64,000 nucleotides of DNA. It comes from an uncultured Nioella sp. GTDB lineage: Bacteria > Pseudomonadota > Alphaproteobacteria > Rhodobacterales > Rhodobacteraceae. The notes beneath the pieces are model-generated. The model had not been told where the DNA came from. It did not search any database and saw only the letters and a program-made list of their open reading frames with translations. Position 1 is the first letter of the stretch. Every line of letters starts with the position of its first letter. The position numbers were made by a program, and so were the translations under genes. Below, piece by piece: positions 33,217 to 43,393 of this stretch. The stretch lies in contig CANMJH010000001.1 of the NCBI GenBank assembly GCA_947498125.1, forward strand, positions 1,240,001 through 1,304,000. Direction: 5' to 3'.

Positions 33217-34689
33217 ATGAGTATAGATTTCGGCGATCAGGTCGTATTTTCGATAGAGCCGCAGGCATTCTGGACCGCCACAACCCTCGGCGCGATCATT
33301 CTGTTGGCGCTGGCGGCGATTGCTGCGCTGAGCTTGGTTGCTCGAAAGGCAGACGTCCCTGACGCATTCGAGATGCAAAAGCGACTTGGCATGCAAGAGG
33401 TGCCAAAATGGCTGTTCCTCGTAATCTGCGCCATCTGGCTGGTGATCTGCGTACTGCTTTTAACAAGCTTATTTTGGACGATCATCGGCCACACATTTTG
33501 TGGACAAGAACAACATGCCGGTGAACCCGTTCCAGTTCGAACGATCATCGCGACCTTTACCGCGCTCACTGGTGTTCTCGCTGCGGTCGTCGCATTCCCC
33601 GTGACCCTTATCCGCATCGGGCTGACACGGGCGCAGAACAAGACCACAGAAGATGCGCTCTTTAACGACAAGATCAACGCGGCGGCGGCGGGTCTTGCGG
33701 CAAGGCGTCAAGTCACAATGGCAGTCTCGCCGGGCGGTAGTTACAAATTGCACCAAGATTTCTGGCAAGATGATCTCGTCACCCGCGCCAGCGCCATTGA
33801 CCGGCTGGAAGGACTGGCAAATGAACGCCCCGACACCGCCGCCCGCGTCGCGCGGATGCTGTCAATCTATGTACGGGAGCTAAGCCGGGACTTCCCGGCT
33901 CAGGAACCGCCAAAAGGGGCCACACCCAAGGAGTTACGGGAATGGGCCAGGGGTCTCAAACCAATCCGCCCGGATATGGAACAAGCCGCGCAAAGCCTTG
34001 GGCGACTTCTGGAAATCGAAGGACATGGGATAAAACGCGGCGATATCGACTTGAGCCGCGCCAATCTGCAAGGCTTCAACCTCAATTCTCTGAATTTCGA
34101 AAACGCACTGTTTGAGGGCGCATCGATGCAGGGGGCAAATTTCAGAGGGGTGCAGATACAAGGGGCACACCTAAGAGGGGCGCAGATGCAGGGCACATAC
34201 CTCAGCGAGGCGCAGATGCAAGGGGCGGACCTACGCGACGCACAATTGCAGCGGGCGTACCTCTTCAGCGCGCAGTTGCAGGGAGCGTGGCTCTCGGGCG
34301 CGAAGATGCAAAGGTCAGACCTTCGCGAGGTCAAGATGCAAGGCGCAAACCTTCGCAAGGCAAAGTTGCAGAATACAAACCTCAAAGAAGCAGAGATGCA
34401 GGGCGTATACCTCAGTGAAGCACAGATGGATGACCAAACGAACCTAGAAGGTGCTTCCCTGCAAGGCGCTTTGCTTAGGTCCGTTGATGATACAACCCTA
34501 GCGAAATTGCGCCCGTTTTGGCCTGATCTTTTCGCCAATGGGTTTGAGCAAATCAGCGGCGATGATCGTCCTTCCCATTGGCGATCAATAGAAGAGTCCA
34601 ACTTGGCTGAAATCTACGCCCAATGGCACGCCTGGCAGGAAACCCTGCTGGACTACGATCCCTCTTGGCGGCGCGCCCACTGGCGCTGA
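33217..34689 (+). CDS. Membrane-anchored pentapeptide-repeat protein
   Basis: 490 residues. Three membrane helices (about 17-40, 65-87, 110-130) precede a soluble linker and a C-terminal right-handed beta-helix of pentapeptide repeats (about 285-415). The repeats work as decapeptides of the type A-x-L-x-x-A-Q-M-Q-G, with M/L-Q unusually conserved. The DNA repeats every 30 bases. AAAAGGG at 33201-33207 favours the ATG at 33217. Function unknown; pentapeptide proteins can be scaffolds or gyrase-protecting, with no direct evidence here. Upstream of serS. Confidence 0.82.
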   Translation: MSIDFGDQVVFSIEPQAFWTATTLGAIILLALAAIAALSLVARKADVPDAFEMQKRLGMQEVPKWLFLVICAIWLVICVLLLTSLFWTIIGHTFCGQEQHAGEPVPVRTIIATFTALTGVLAAVVAFPVTLIRIGLTRAQNKTTEDALFNDKINAAAAGLAARRQVTMAVSPGGSYKLHQDFWQDDLVTRASAIDRLEGLANERPDTAARVARMLSIYVRELSRDFPAQEPPKGATPKELREWARGLKPIRPDMEQAAQSLGRLLEIEGHGIKRGDIDLSRANLQGFNLNSLNFENALFEGASMQGANFRGVQIQGAHLRGAQMQGTYLSEAQMQGADLRDAQLQRAYLFSAQLQGAWLSGAKMQRSDLREVKMQGANLRKAKLQNTNLKEAEMQGVYLSEAQMDDQTNLEGASLQGALLRSVDDTTLAKLRPFWPDLFANGFEQISGDDRPSHWRSIEESNLAEIYAQWHAWQETLLDYDPSWRRAHWR

Positions 34690-34707
34690 CCCATCTGGCC
34701 CCTTGTC

Positions 34708-34736
34708 TGTACAGGAGGTGTACAGGGGGGTGTACG
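34708..34736. repeat. Three TGTAC repeats upstream of serS
   Basis: TGTACA at 34708, TGTACA at 34719 and TGTACG at 34731, separated by G-rich spacers, starts 11 and 12 bases apart, so about one helical turn. They lie between the pentapeptide-repeat gene and serS and look like a multi-copy protein site. Confidence 0.5.
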
Positions 34737-34822
34737 CATTGCAGACGCCTATTTTCGGCTTCAAACCCCGGTTCCAATAGTGCATAGAACGCGGGTAAAC
34801 TGCCCGCCAAAAGAGGCCCAAT

Positions 34823-36115
34823 ATGCACGATATTCGCAGCATCCGTCAGAACCCTGACGCTTTCGACGCCGCCATGGCCCGCCGGGGTCTTGGCCCGCAA
34901 TCCCCCGCCATTCTGGCGCTGGATGAAGAGCGCCGCTCGTGCATCTCAGCCGCCGAAGCCGCGCTTGCCGATCGCAATGCGGCCTCCAAGCTCGTGGGCA
35001 AAGCCAAAGCCTCGGGTGATGAGGCCGAATTTGAACGCCTGCGCGCCTTAGTTGCTGAAAAGAAAGCAGAAATCGCGCGGCTTGAAGAAGACGCCAAAGC
35101 CAAGGATGCCGCCCTGCGGGACATGCTGATGGGCCTGCCCAACGCTTTGCATGCTGACGTCCCCGATGGCGCGGATGAGGCGGATAATGTTGAGATTCAC
35201 ACATGGGGCGCGCCCCGCAATTTCTCGTTTGAACCCAAAGAGCATTACGAGATTGGTGGCGTCACAACCGGCATGGATTTTGAAACCGCCGCCAAGCTCT
35301 CCGGCGCGCGCTTCGTTCTGCTGACCGGCGGTGTTGCCCGCATCCACCGGGCGCTGGCCCAGTTCATGCTGGATACTCACATAGATATCAACGGCTTAAC
35401 AGAAGTGAACGCCCCCGTTCTGGTTCTGGAAGAGATGATGTATGGCACCGGGCAACTGCCGAAATTTGGCGAAGACAGCTATCAAACCCGCGAAGGTTGG
35501 TGGCTTATTCCAACCTCGGAAGTCACGCTGACAAACACCGTTAATGAAATGATCGTGGATGAAGCCACTCTACCCCGCCGCATGACCGCCCATTCGCTCT
35601 GCTTCCGCTCCGAAGCCGGCAGCGCGGGCCGCGATACCGCTGGTATGCTGCGCCAACACCAGTTTGAAAAAGTCGAGATGGTGACAATCGCCCATCCCGA
35701 TCACTCAATGGCCGAACATGACCGCATGACAAAATGCGCCGAAGGCATCTTGGAAAAACTGAACTTGCCTTACCGAACTGTCGTGCTTTGTTCGGGCGAT
35801 ATGGGCTTTGGGATGCTTAAAACCCATGACCTTGAAGTCTGGCTGCCGGGACAGAATACCTATCGCGAGGTTAGCTCCTGCTCGGTCGCGGGCGATTTTC
35901 AGGCGCGCCGTATGAATGCGCGCTTCCGGCCTGAAGGCGGCGGGAAACCTGAATTTGTTCATACACTTAACGGATCTGGTCTTGCAGTTGGGCGCTGCCT
36001 GATTGCGGTTTTGGAGAACGGTCAGGAAGAGGACGGATCGGTCACTCTGCCAGACGTGCTGCACCCCTATCTGGGCGGCAAAACCAAGTTGAGCGCTGAG
36101 GGCATCCTTGTCTGA
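34823..36115 (+). CDS. serS: Seryl-tRNA synthetase
   Basis: 430 residues. N-terminal antiparallel coiled-coil arm (about 30-100, Lys/Glu/Ala-rich) and class II catalytic domain: motif 2 [25 protein letters not shown] and motif 3 [25 protein letters not shown] and [15 protein letters not shown] complete the family pattern. It overlaps the next gene by eight bases, and starts the serS-surE-pcm cluster. Confidence 0.97.
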   Translation: MHDIRSIRQNPDAFDAAMARRGLGPQSPAILALDEERRSCISAAEAALADRNAASKLVGKAKASGDEAEFERLRALVAEKKAEIARLEEDAKAKDAALRDMLMGLPNALHADVPDGADEADNVEIHTWGAPRNFSFEPKEHYEIGGVTTGMDFETAAKLSGARFVLLTGGVARIHRALAQFMLDTHIDINGLTEVNAPVLVLEEMMYGTGQLPKFGEDSYQTREGWWLIPTSEVTLTNTVNEMIVDEATLPRRMTAHSLCFRSEAGSAGRDTAGMLRQHQFEKVEMVTIAHPDHSMAEHDRMTKCAEGILEKLNLPYRTVVLCSGDMGFGMLKTHDLEVWLPGQNTYREVSSCSVAGDFQARRMNARFRPEGGGKPEFVHTLNGSGLAVGRCLIAVLENGQEEDGSVTLPDVLHPYLGGKTKLSAEGILV

Positions 36116-36827
36116 ACGGGCCAAAAAAACCCGCGCCATTGCGGTCCTTGTGACTGCGGTGGCCTTTACGGCGGGGTCATCTTTTACCCCGGCCTTTGGC
36201 GGGTTCGATCCCGCCGATTTTCCGAACCCAATTGCCGATCTGCAACTGACACCTGCAGGCTATGCATTCGCAATTTGGGGGCCGATCTTTTTGGCTCTTA
36301 TCGGAAGCGGCATTTTCGGTGTGCTCAAACGCGCAGAAGACGCGGTTTGGGACGCGACAAGGCTGCCGCTTTTCCTGTGCCAAATCCTTGGCGCTGGTTG
36401 GGTGGGTCTCGCGATCATCGCGCCGCTTTGGGCAACTGTGGTGATTTGGGTGATGCTGGCTTTGGCGCTCATTGCCTATGCCCGTGCATGTAAATCAGCA
36501 GATCTGTGGCCCCTGCGCGTTCCACTTGGCCTTCTGGCGGGCTGGCTGACCGCTGCCTCTTGGGTGGCACTCGCAACCAGCGGCACAGGGTTCATTGAGG
36601 GGCTTAGCCCGGCGACCAGCAGTTGGATCGGCCTGATCGGTGCCTTGATCCTTGCCCTTGCGATCTTGCACCGCTTTGGCGGGCTTGCTTACGCGGTGGC
36701 TGTCATTTGGGCGCTGATTGGGATCGTTATGGCCAATCTGGGTCTGAACCCGGCATTTGTGGCTGGCGCAGCTGCTGGCGCGGTGTTGATTGCTGTTTAT
36801 GCTGGCATGGGCTTTAAACGGGCATAG
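36108..36827 (+). CDS. TspO-related / tryptophan-rich sensory-like membrane protein
   Basis: 239 residues with about seven membrane helices. [19 protein letters not shown] (about 47-65) resembles the TspO/MBR core, and [17 protein letters not shown] continues it. Related proteins bind tetrapyrroles or cholesterol, but the longer ones like this are uncharacterised. The start is a TTG at 36108 overlapping the serS end; no better start is seen before residue 13. Between serS and surE. Confidence 0.7.
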   Translation: MSERAKKTRAIAVLVTAVAFTAGSSFTPAFGGFDPADFPNPIADLQLTPAGYAFAIWGPIFLALIGSGIFGVLKRAEDAVWDATRLPLFLCQILGAGWVGLAIIAPLWATVVIWVMLALALIAYARACKSADLWPLRVPLGLLAGWLTAASWVALATSGTGFIEGLSPATSSWIGLIGALILALAILHRFGGLAYAVAVIWALIGIVMANLGLNPAFVAGAAAGAVLIAVYAGMGFKRA

Positions 36828-36899
36828 GCCAGCAGCCCTTTACCCGCAATGGCCTCTCCGCTAACAGAACAATAGGCAAAGCGGCAGGAAAGCGGGCAC

Positions 36900-37685
36900 A
36901 TGCGCATACTCATCACCAATGACGACGGGATAAATGCGCCCGGCCTAAAAACCCTTGAAGCCATTGCAAAAACCGTTGCCGGACCGGACGGTGAAGTCTG
37001 GGTCGTTGCCCCGGCCTTTGAACAATCCGGCGTTGGCCATTGCATCAGCTATACGCATCCGACCCTTATTGCCGAAATGGGCCCAAGACGCTTTGCGGCG
37101 GAAGGCACGCCTGCCGATTGTGTGTTGGCAGGCATCCATTATGTGATGAAAGACACGCCGCCAGATCTTATCCTTTCGGGCGTCAATCGCGGGAACAATG
37201 CAGCGGAAAACGTGCTCTATTCCGGCACGCTTGGCGCGGCCATGGAGGGCGCGTTGCAAGGCAAACGTGCCATCGCGCTGTCGCAATATTTCGGGCCGGA
37301 CAATGCGTCCCTTGATGATCCATTTGAGGCCGCTGCCGCGCATGGCGCAGAAACCGTTCAGGCGCTTGTCGATCACGGGTCTTGGGGCGGCGGCGAATAT
37401 GGGACATTCTACAACGTCAATTTCCCGCCACTGCCGGGCGGCCAAGTCAAAGGCCGGAAAGTCACCCGCCAAGGTCGACGTCCCGACACAAATTTCAGCG
37501 CCGAGCCATCAATTGCCCCAAATGGGCGCCGTTTTCTTTGGGTTCGCGGCGGAAACCAGCACGGAGCGGTTGACGCCGAAACTGATGCGGGTGCCAATCT
37601 GGACGGGTATATTTCGATCACGCCGCTGCGCGCTGATCTGACCGCCCATGATCAATTATCCGTGCTGAAGGGGCGTCTTGAATGA
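36900..37685 (+). CDS. surE: 5'/3'-nucleotidase SurE
   Basis: Metal-dependent nucleoside monophosphate phosphatase, 261 residues. The N-terminal [15 protein letters not shown] carries the Asp-Asp metal site; [18 protein letters not shown] is the conserved Asn/Ser motif; an Asn for metal sits in the VNFPP segment. AGGAAAG precedes the ATG at 36900. Four-base overlap with pcm (ATGA), a classic arrangement linking stress survival genes. Confidence 0.96.
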   Translation: MRILITNDDGINAPGLKTLEAIAKTVAGPDGEVWVVAPAFEQSGVGHCISYTHPTLIAEMGPRRFAAEGTPADCVLAGIHYVMKDTPPDLILSGVNRGNNAAENVLYSGTLGAAMEGALQGKRAIALSQYFGPDNASLDDPFEAAAAHGAETVQALVDHGSWGGGEYGTFYNVNFPPLPGGQVKGRKVTRQGRRPDTNFSAEPSIAPNGRRFLWVRGGNQHGAVDAETDAGANLDGYISITPLRADLTAHDQLSVLKGRLE

Positions 37686-38317
37686 GCTGGAATTCCGAAC
37701 AGAAAATGCAATTTCTGTTTACCCTCCGTTCAAAGGGCGTGACTGACCCGCGCACGCTTGGCGCCATGGAAAAGGTGGATCGGGGCCAGTTTGTGCGCGG
37801 CCATTTTGAAGACCGCGCCTATGATGACATGCCCCTTCCGATCTCATCGGGCCAAACCATCAGCCAGCCGTCAATTGTTGGCCTCATGACGCAGGCGCTC
37901 AACGTGCAGCCGCGTGATAAGGTGCTAGAGGTCGGAACAGGCTCTGGCTATCAGGCCTCAATCCTGAGCCATCTGGCGCGCCGCGTTTACACCGTCGACC
38001 GCCATCGCCGCCTAACCCGTGAATCCGAGGCCCTGTTTTCCCGCATGGATCTGCATAACATCACCGTCATTACCGGTGACGGTAGCTTTGGCCTGCCGGA
38101 CCAAGCCCCGTTTGATCGCATCATCTTGACGGCGGCGGCAGAAGACCCCCCCGGCCCGCTTCTTGAGCAACTCAAAATCGGTGGGATCATGGTTTTGCCC
38201 GTTGGCCAATCCGACACTGTTCAAAACCTGATCAAAGTGACGAAAACCGAGGCAGGTCTAGACTATGAAGAGCTGTGCAATGTACGCTTTGTTCCGCTTA
38301 TTGAAGGGCTGGGTTAG
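37682..38317 (+). CDS. pcm: Protein-L-isoaspartate O-methyltransferase
   Basis: Repairs isoaspartyl damage in proteins with SAM. 211 residues, Rossmann methyltransferase: motif [16 protein letters not shown] (about 80-94), preceded by the PCMT hallmark [17 protein letters not shown], then [21 protein letters not shown] and a final LIKVT-type strand. Overlaps surE by four bases and precedes the LytM lipoprotein gene. Confidence 0.95.
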   Translation: MSWNSEQKMQFLFTLRSKGVTDPRTLGAMEKVDRGQFVRGHFEDRAYDDMPLPISSGQTISQPSIVGLMTQALNVQPRDKVLEVGTGSGYQASILSHLARRVYTVDRHRRLTRESEALFSRMDLHNITVITGDGSFGLPDQAPFDRIILTAAAEDPPGPLLEQLKIGGIMVLPVGQSDTVQNLIKVTKTEAGLDYEELCNVRFVPLIEGLG

Positions 38318-38451
38318 GATAAGAGCCAACCGGGGCTGGCGCGAAACACGCTCTTTCTGGTAAAAGCCCCCCAAAAGAATTTATGACGCGCGGATGCGGC
38401 GATCTTGGATATATGACCAGACGCTGCCAATTTTTTGAGGATATCGAGCCG

Positions 38452-39606
38452 ATGCCCCGCCTTTCTGTAATTGCCCTCGGGCTGATCCTGCCGCTTGTGA
38501 CGGCCTGCACTACTCCGGGTGGGTTTGATTTCGACCTGCGCAACAACGGGATTGGAACCGCAACTGCGACAGCCTCCGCTGAAACGGCCCCGCGCCCAGA
38601 GGCCGACCAATTTGGTTTGATCACCTACCCCACTTATCAAGTGGCAGTGGCCCGACGCGGCGATAATCTCCGGGCCGTCGCAGACCGGATCGGAATGGAT
38701 GCGGGCGAATTGGCCAGTTTTAACGGACGGCTGGTCACAGATGAACTGCGGGATGGCGAAGTGTTGGCTCTGCCGCGCCGTATCACACCGCCCGGTGCAA
38801 GCAGCATTGGCGGATCGGGCACCGATATCTCTGCGATTGCAAGCGCCGCGATTGATGAGGCCGAGGCAGAAGCGCAAGCCAATACCCCTGCGCCCAGCCG
38901 CCCTGCGGAACCCGTTGTCGAAGTCCAAGGCGGCGCAGAACCTGTGCGCCACCGTGTTGCGCGCGGCGAGACAGCCTATTCTGTATCGCGCCTTTACGGT
39001 GTGTCCGTCCGCGCGTTGGCCGATTGGAACGGATTGGGCCCGGATCTGACCGTACGCGAGGGGCAATTCCTGCTTATTCCGATTGTGATCTCCGAAGCTG
39101 GGTCACTGGAAGACGATAGCGCGCCAGGCGCGTCCGTGACGCCGGTTCCACCATCCGCCTCTGAGCCGCTGCCAGAAACCATTGCCACGGTTGAACTGCC
39201 AGAAGCCCCTGATTTTGAAGCTGAAACACCCGCGCCCGAAGCTGTAGAAACAGCCGCCGCCCCACGCATGGAGCGCCCAGTGGCCGGCAGCATCATCCGT
39301 CCCTATTCCAGCCGCAATGAAGGCATTGATATTGCAGCGGCCGAAGGCACGCCGGTGCGCGCAGCCGATGACGGCGAAGTCGCCGCAATTACTCGTGACA
39401 CCGATCAGGTTCCAATTCTGGTTATCCGTCATCCCGGCAACCTGCTGACTGTATACGCCAATATTGACGCGATTTCAGTCGAACGCGGGGATCGGGTGAG
39501 CCGAGGTCAGACTATTGCTACAGTTCGCGCAGGCGACCCATCGGCGCTGCATTTCGAGGTGCGCCAAGGCTTTGAATCAGTGGACCCAACGCCCTTCATT
39601 CAGTGA
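38452..39606 (+). CDS. NlpD-like lipoprotein: two LysM and a degenerate LytM/M23 domain
   Basis: 384 residues. Lipoprotein signal with lipobox LVTAC (Cys18). First LysM about 65-112 (YQVAVARRGDNLRAVA...), second about 165-210 (HRVARGETAYSVSRLYG...), then a Pro/Glu linker and a C-terminal M23 fold. The zinc ligands are missing: the HxGIDI position reads RNEGIDI and the YxHL position reads YANI, only HFEVR keeps its His. It is probably an amidase activator (EnvC/NlpD type), not an enzyme. ATG at 38452 follows TTGAGG. Next to surE-pcm, as nlpD is in many bacteria. Confidence 0.85.
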   Translation: MPRLSVIALGLILPLVTACTTPGGFDFDLRNNGIGTATATASAETAPRPEADQFGLITYPTYQVAVARRGDNLRAVADRIGMDAGELASFNGRLVTDELRDGEVLALPRRITPPGASSIGGSGTDISAIASAAIDEAEAEAQANTPAPSRPAEPVVEVQGGAEPVRHRVARGETAYSVSRLYGVSVRALADWNGLGPDLTVREGQFLLIPIVISEAGSLEDDSAPGASVTPVPPSASEPLPETIATVELPEAPDFEAETPAPEAVETAAAPRMERPVAGSIIRPYSSRNEGIDIAAAEGTPVRAADDGEVAAITRDTDQVPILVIRHPGNLLTVYANIDAISVERGDRVSRGQTIATVRAGDPSALHFEVRQGFESVDPTPFIQ

Positions 39607-39612
39607 AGGGCG
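39590..39612. terminator. Hairpin over the stop of the LytM lipoprotein gene
   Basis: CGCCCTTCA (39590-39598), loop TTCAG, TGAAGGGCG (39604-39612), with the TGA stop in the right arm. No T-run. It lies between convergent genes. Confidence 0.6.
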
Positions 39613-39633
39613 AATGGCGCACGCAGAGACGGC

Positions 39634-40476
39634 TTAAATCTTAACGCCGTGGCGTCCGGCAAGATCTGTAAAGAATTGCCAAGCCACGCGCCCCGAGCGT
39701 GACCCACGCGTCGCTTGCCATTCAATGGCTTCGGCCCGCAAAACATCCGCATCGACCGTCACGCCATATTCGGCGCAATACCCGTCGATCATGGCAAGGT
39801 AATCGTCCTGCGAGCAGGGATGGAACCCAAGCCAAAGACCAAAGCGATCCGAGAGCGAGACTTTTTCTTCTACCGCCTCGGACGGGTTGATGGCTGATCC
39901 ACGCTCATTCTCGATCATATCGCGTGGCATCAGATGCCGCCGGTTCGAAGTTGCGTAGAAAATTACATTCTCTGGGCGTCCTTCAACACCGCCATCCAGA
40001 ACCGCTTTCAGCGATTTGTAATGCTGATCGTCATGACTAAAGCTCAGATCATCGCAAAACAGCAGGATTTGGACGGGCGCAGCCCTTAGCAGCGTCAGAA
40101 GCCGCCCAATGGACGGCAGATCTTCGCGTTGCACTTCGACCAGTTTTAGGCTCGGATGCTCCGCTGAAATCGCAGCATGGGCGGCTTTCACCAAGGACGA
40201 TTTCCCCATCCCCCGTGCACCCCACAAAAGTGCGTTATTGGCCGCAAAGCCATTGGCAAATTTCTGGGTATTATCAATCAAGATATCGCGGGCACGGTTG
40301 ATGCCCAAAAGCAGCGACAGATCGATCCGGTTTACATTGGGAACAGGCACCAGCTGATCAGGATCGGCATGCCAAACAAATGCAGTTGCCGCGTCCCAGT
40401 CAGGAGCTTCGGCAGGCGCCGGAGACATGCGTTCCAGCGCCGCTGCGATCCGCTCGAGCGGGTCCATACTGCTCAT
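39634..40476 (-). CDS. DUF815 family AAA-type ATPase
   Basis: 280 residues. Walker A is GARGMGKSS (about 85-93), Walker B LLFCDDLSF (about 137-145), and YATSNRRHLMPRDM is the sensor-1 region; C-terminal helices follow. DUF815 proteins are uncharacterised predicted ATPases. It overlaps tatC by four bases on the same strand, a conserved neighbour in roseobacters, so cotranscribed with tatABC. A role in Tat function is only positional. Confidence 0.88.
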   Translation of the reverse strand: MSSMDPLERIAAALERMSPAPAEAPDWDAATAFVWHADPDQLVPVPNVNRIDLSLLLGINRARDILIDNTQKFANGFAANNALLWGARGMGKSSLVKAAHAAISAEHPSLKLVEVQREDLPSIGRLLTLLRAAPVQILLFCDDLSFSHDDQHYKSLKAVLDGGVEGRPENVIFYATSNRRHLMPRDMIENERGSAINPSEAVEEKVSLSDRFGLWLGFHPCSQDDYLAMIDGYCAEYGVTVDADVLRAEAIEWQATRGSRSGRVAWQFFTDLAGRHGVKI

Positions 40477-41345
40477 TCCGCCGGGTCCTCGACCTCGTCA
40501 TCGAGATCCATTTCGTCCTCGTCCAAATCTGCTGCGCGGCGACGCTCAACAATTTTCACAAGCTGGATCGAGATCTCATAAAGGCCATAAACCACAACAA
40601 AAAGAATAAGTTGTGTAATCACATCCGGTGGCGTGACCAATGCGGCCAAGACCAAGATCCCGACCACTGCATATTTCCGCATCTCGCCAAGGCCTTGGGC
40701 CGACACCAGACCAGCTTTGCCCATAAGGGTCAGCAGAACTGGCAATTGGAAACAGATGCCAAAGGCAAAGATGAATTTCAGCTCAAGGTCGAGGGATTCT
40801 TTGACCGAGCCCAAAAACACCGTTTGTAACTCGTTATTCGTCCCGGGCGCCGCATCTGACGATGTGCCCGCGACAAGGTTCGTAATTGCAGGAATTACAT
40901 CCGAAAACCCGATGAAGAACCGCATGGCAAGCGGCGTCACCACGAAATGCGCAAAGCTGGCCCCGGCCAGAAACAGAAGCGGCGAGGCCACAAGAAACGG
41001 CAAGAACGCGTTTTGTTCGGTCTTGTACAGACCCGGCGCCACAAAGCGCCACATCTGATGCGCGATGACCGGGAAGGACACCATAAAGCCCATCACGACA
41101 GACACCCGGATCAGGGTAAAGAACTTCTCCTGCGGGGCCGTAAAGATCAGCCGGGCGTCCTCGCCCCGCTCTTGCAGGATCGTCGCAATCGGTTGGAACA
41201 GAAATTCGAGGATCGGTTCAGCGACAATAAAACAAAGCACCATCGCAACCACAAAGGCCAAGGCCGAGCGGATAAGCCGGGTGCGCAATTCAGCCAAATG
41301 TTCGATCAGCGGTGCCGAACTGTCTTCGATCTTATTTTCAGTCAT
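40473..41345 (-). CDS. tatC: Twin-arginine translocase subunit TatC
   Basis: 290 residues, six membrane helices. Receptor for RR signal peptides. Hallmarks: APLIEHLAELRTRLIRS, the FTAPQEKFF Glu, and VSFPVIAHQMWRFVAPGLYKTE (Pro and Glu). A short acidic tail (DEDEMDLDDEVEDPAE) follows the last helix. Four-base overlaps at both ends (tatB and DUF815). Confidence 0.96.
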   Translation of the reverse strand: MTENKIEDSSAPLIEHLAELRTRLIRSALAFVVAMVLCFIVAEPILEFLFQPIATILQERGEDARLIFTAPQEKFFTLIRVSVVMGFMVSFPVIAHQMWRFVAPGLYKTEQNAFLPFLVASPLLFLAGASFAHFVVTPLAMRFFIGFSDVIPAITNLVAGTSSDAAPGTNNELQTVFLGSVKESLDLELKFIFAFGICFQLPVLLTLMGKAGLVSAQGLGEMRKYAVVGILVLAALVTPPDVITQLILFVVVYGLYEISIQLVKIVERRRAADLDEDEMDLDDEVEDPAE

Positions 41346-41827
41346 GTGTCGGAGGTTCCGCTGCGCGGTGTCTGGACCGGCTCAAGTGTAGACTCTGAAT
41401 CAGCCGCCGGCGTGGTGTCCGCTGCTGGTGCCGGGGCAACTGTCTTTGGCCGCGTGGCGCCTTTTGCAGGTTTCCAAGGTTCCGGTGTCTGCTCAGCGCT
41501 GGCACCGTCCTCTTCACCCCCGTCAATCCCATCAAGACCCGAGGTTGCCGCATCTTTTAAAGCGCTTTTCGCAGCTGAGACCGGATTGCTCATATTACGC
41601 AGGTCTTTTGAGAAATCCGTCGCCTTTCGCAAATCCTTTTGGATATCGCTCAGCCCCGTTTCATTGGCCGCCGCATTCATTGTCGTCTGGAATTCACGCG
41701 CCATGCCGCGAAGCCGCCCGGTTATTTGACCAAGCGTTCGGAACATTTTTGGAAGGTCCTGCGGCCCGACGACGATAAGCGCCACGATGCCGACGACCAA
41801 AAGCTCCCACATGCCGATGTCAAACAT
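41342..41827 (-). CDS. tatB: Twin-arginine translocase subunit TatB
   Basis: 161 residues. MFDIGMWELLVVGIVALIVVGPQDLPK contains the conserved membrane Glu8 and the GPxxLP hinge, followed by an amphipathic helix (FRTLGQITGRLRGMAREFQTTMN) and a Pro/Ala/Thr-rich tail. Forms the substrate receptor with TatC. Four-base overlap with tatC; 47 bases after tatA. Confidence 0.94.
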   Translation of the reverse strand: MFDIGMWELLVVGIVALIVVGPQDLPKMFRTLGQITGRLRGMAREFQTTMNAAANETGLSDIQKDLRKATDFSKDLRNMSNPVSAAKSALKDAATSGLDGIDGGEEDGASAEQTPEPWKPAKGATRPKTVAPAPAADTTPAADSESTLEPVQTPRSGTSDT

Positions 41828-41874
41828 GGACGGCCCCTTACGTTTGGATCTCTAGCGAAAAAGCGCCAGAGAAA

Positions 41875-42096
41875 TCAGGCGTTTTCGCGGTCACGTTCAG
41901 GCGTCACATCGCGCGCAGCTTCTGCAGCTGCATCCGCATTTTCGATTTCTTCCGTGCCATCTTTGACGCCGCGTTTAAAGGCCGTGATGCCTTTGCCTAC
42001 TTCACCCATCAGGTTCGCGATCTTGCCGCGACCAAACAGAACCAGAACCACGACTGCAATTAGCAGCAGGCCCGGAAGGCCAATATTGTTGAGCAT
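41875..42096 (-). CDS. tatA: Twin-arginine translocase subunit TatA
   Basis: 73 residues: one membrane helix (about 7-21), the [10 protein letters not shown] hinge (FG motif), an amphipathic helix with [12 protein letters not shown], and an acidic tail. Polymerises to form the Tat pore. The frame extends 30 codons upstream, but GGGAGA lies about 7 bases before the ATG at 42096 and the protein would otherwise not start in the membrane. First gene of the tat operon. Confidence 0.94.
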   Translation of the reverse strand: MLNNIGLPGLLLIAVVVLVLFGRGKIANLMGEVGKGITAFKRGVKDGTEEIENADAAAEAARDVTPERDRENA

Positions 42097-42241
42097 GTCA
42101 GTCTCCCTTGCCGGGGGCGTGGCTCTCTGGCCCGCCGCCCTAGTCATATCACCGTCTATACGTATGGTCTTCTGCGCCCGGATCAAAGCCCCAATATGTG
42201 AAATGCGTGCGAAAACCTGCCAAGATGTAAAGGAATTTACC

Positions 42242-43318
42242 TCATTTCTTGAAGACGAAGCACTTATCCCGGCGAATTGTCAGCCACAAAGCCATGCCTG
42301 GCTTCGGCAAAAACACGGCCGGAACGGTGGCTTTAAGGATCTGTTTGTTAAAATCCATGCGGAATTCGACAAGGCTTTCATGCCCCATAAACCGCGCCCG
42401 TTCGACCACACCGCGCGCCGGGGCGCCGTCCATCGGGGTAGGGTTTGGGCCTTTTCCGCCGCGGTCAAAGTCAATTTTGACATGCTGTGGCCGAAAAATA
42501 ATCTCAACCTCGGTCCCGTCAGCATGGCCGGGGGCAAGAAACTGACCAAAGGCTGTATCGGTCAAAGCGCCTTCGACTTTGCCCTCAATCACATTGATAT
42601 CCGAGAAAAAAGCCGCCGCATCCCGATCGCATGGAGCGTTGTAAATGTTGTACGGTGCACCTTGCTGAACGATTTTGCCGCCACGCATCAACGCGATCTG
42701 GTCGGCCATGCGCATCGCCTCTTCTGGCTCATGCGTGACCAGTACAACGGCGGTGCCCTCTTCTTTCAGCAATTCAAGCGTTTCGTCGCGAATGCCGTCA
42801 CGCAGTCTATTATCAAGGCCCGAAAACGGCTCATCCATCAGCATGACACCCGGGCGCGGCGCCAAGGCCCGTGCTAAAGCAACGCGCTGCTGCTCGCCGC
42901 CCGACAACATATGGGGCGGCTTATCGCCATAGCCTTTCAGATCCACCCGCGTCAGCAATTCGTCAACACGGGTCATTTTATCTGCTTTCGATCCCGTCAG
43001 ACCAAACGCGATATTTTGAGCGACGCTAAGATGCGGAAAAAGCGCGAAATCTTGGAAAATGAGCCCGACACCGCGCGCCTCTGGTGGCAGATGCGTCTTT
43101 CCGTCAGACAGAACCTGACCGTCAATCGCAACTTGCCCCTGATCTTGCCGTTCGATCCCCGCAACAACCCGCAATGTCGTGGTCTTGCCGCAGCCAGAAG
43201 GCCCCAAAAGGCACATCACTTCGCCGCCCGAAACCGACAGCGACACGTCATTCAAAACCTTGCGGCCATCATAGCTGCAAGCGATGTCAGACAAGGAGAG
43301 GCGGACGGGATTTGGCAC
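42242..43318 (-). CDS. ABC transporter ATP-binding protein (FbpC/PotA type)
   Basis: 358 residues. Walker [10 protein letters not shown] (about 39-47), Q-loop [10 protein letters not shown], signature [15 protein letters not shown], Walker [14 protein letters not shown]-loop LVTHEPEEA; the C-terminal third is a TOBE-like regulatory domain. This is the type serving iron(III) or polyamine importers. No permease or binding protein lies in the window, so it is an orphan ATPase by position. Downstream of an AlkD-like gene in the same direction, 75 bases away. Confidence 0.88.
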   Translation of the reverse strand: MPNPVRLSLSDIACSYDGRKVLNDVSLSVSGGEVMCLLGPSGCGKTTTLRVVAGIERQDQGQVAIDGQVLSDGKTHLPPEARGVGLIFQDFALFPHLSVAQNIAFGLTGSKADKMTRVDELLTRVDLKGYGDKPPHMLSGGEQQRVALARALAPRPGVMLMDEPFSGLDNRLRDGIRDETLELLKEEGTAVVLVTHEPEEAMRMADQIALMRGGKIVQQGAPYNIYNAPCDRDAAAFFSDINVIEGKVEGALTDTAFGQFLAPGHADGTEVEIIFRPQHVKIDFDRGGKGPNPTPMDGAPARGVVERARFMGHESLVEFRMDFNKQILKATVPAVFLPKPGMALWLTIRRDKCFVFKK

Positions 43319-43393
43319 AGCGCAAGTATTCCGATGAATTATCTCAGGTTTTGCGCCTAACAGCGGTCTGTCCTGTTTTCAAGCTTTTGGCGT

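Noticed and set aside
41639-42877. Long plus-strand frame crossing tatB, tatA and the ABC ATPase
   Set aside because: Spans three real genes in antisense; no motifs.
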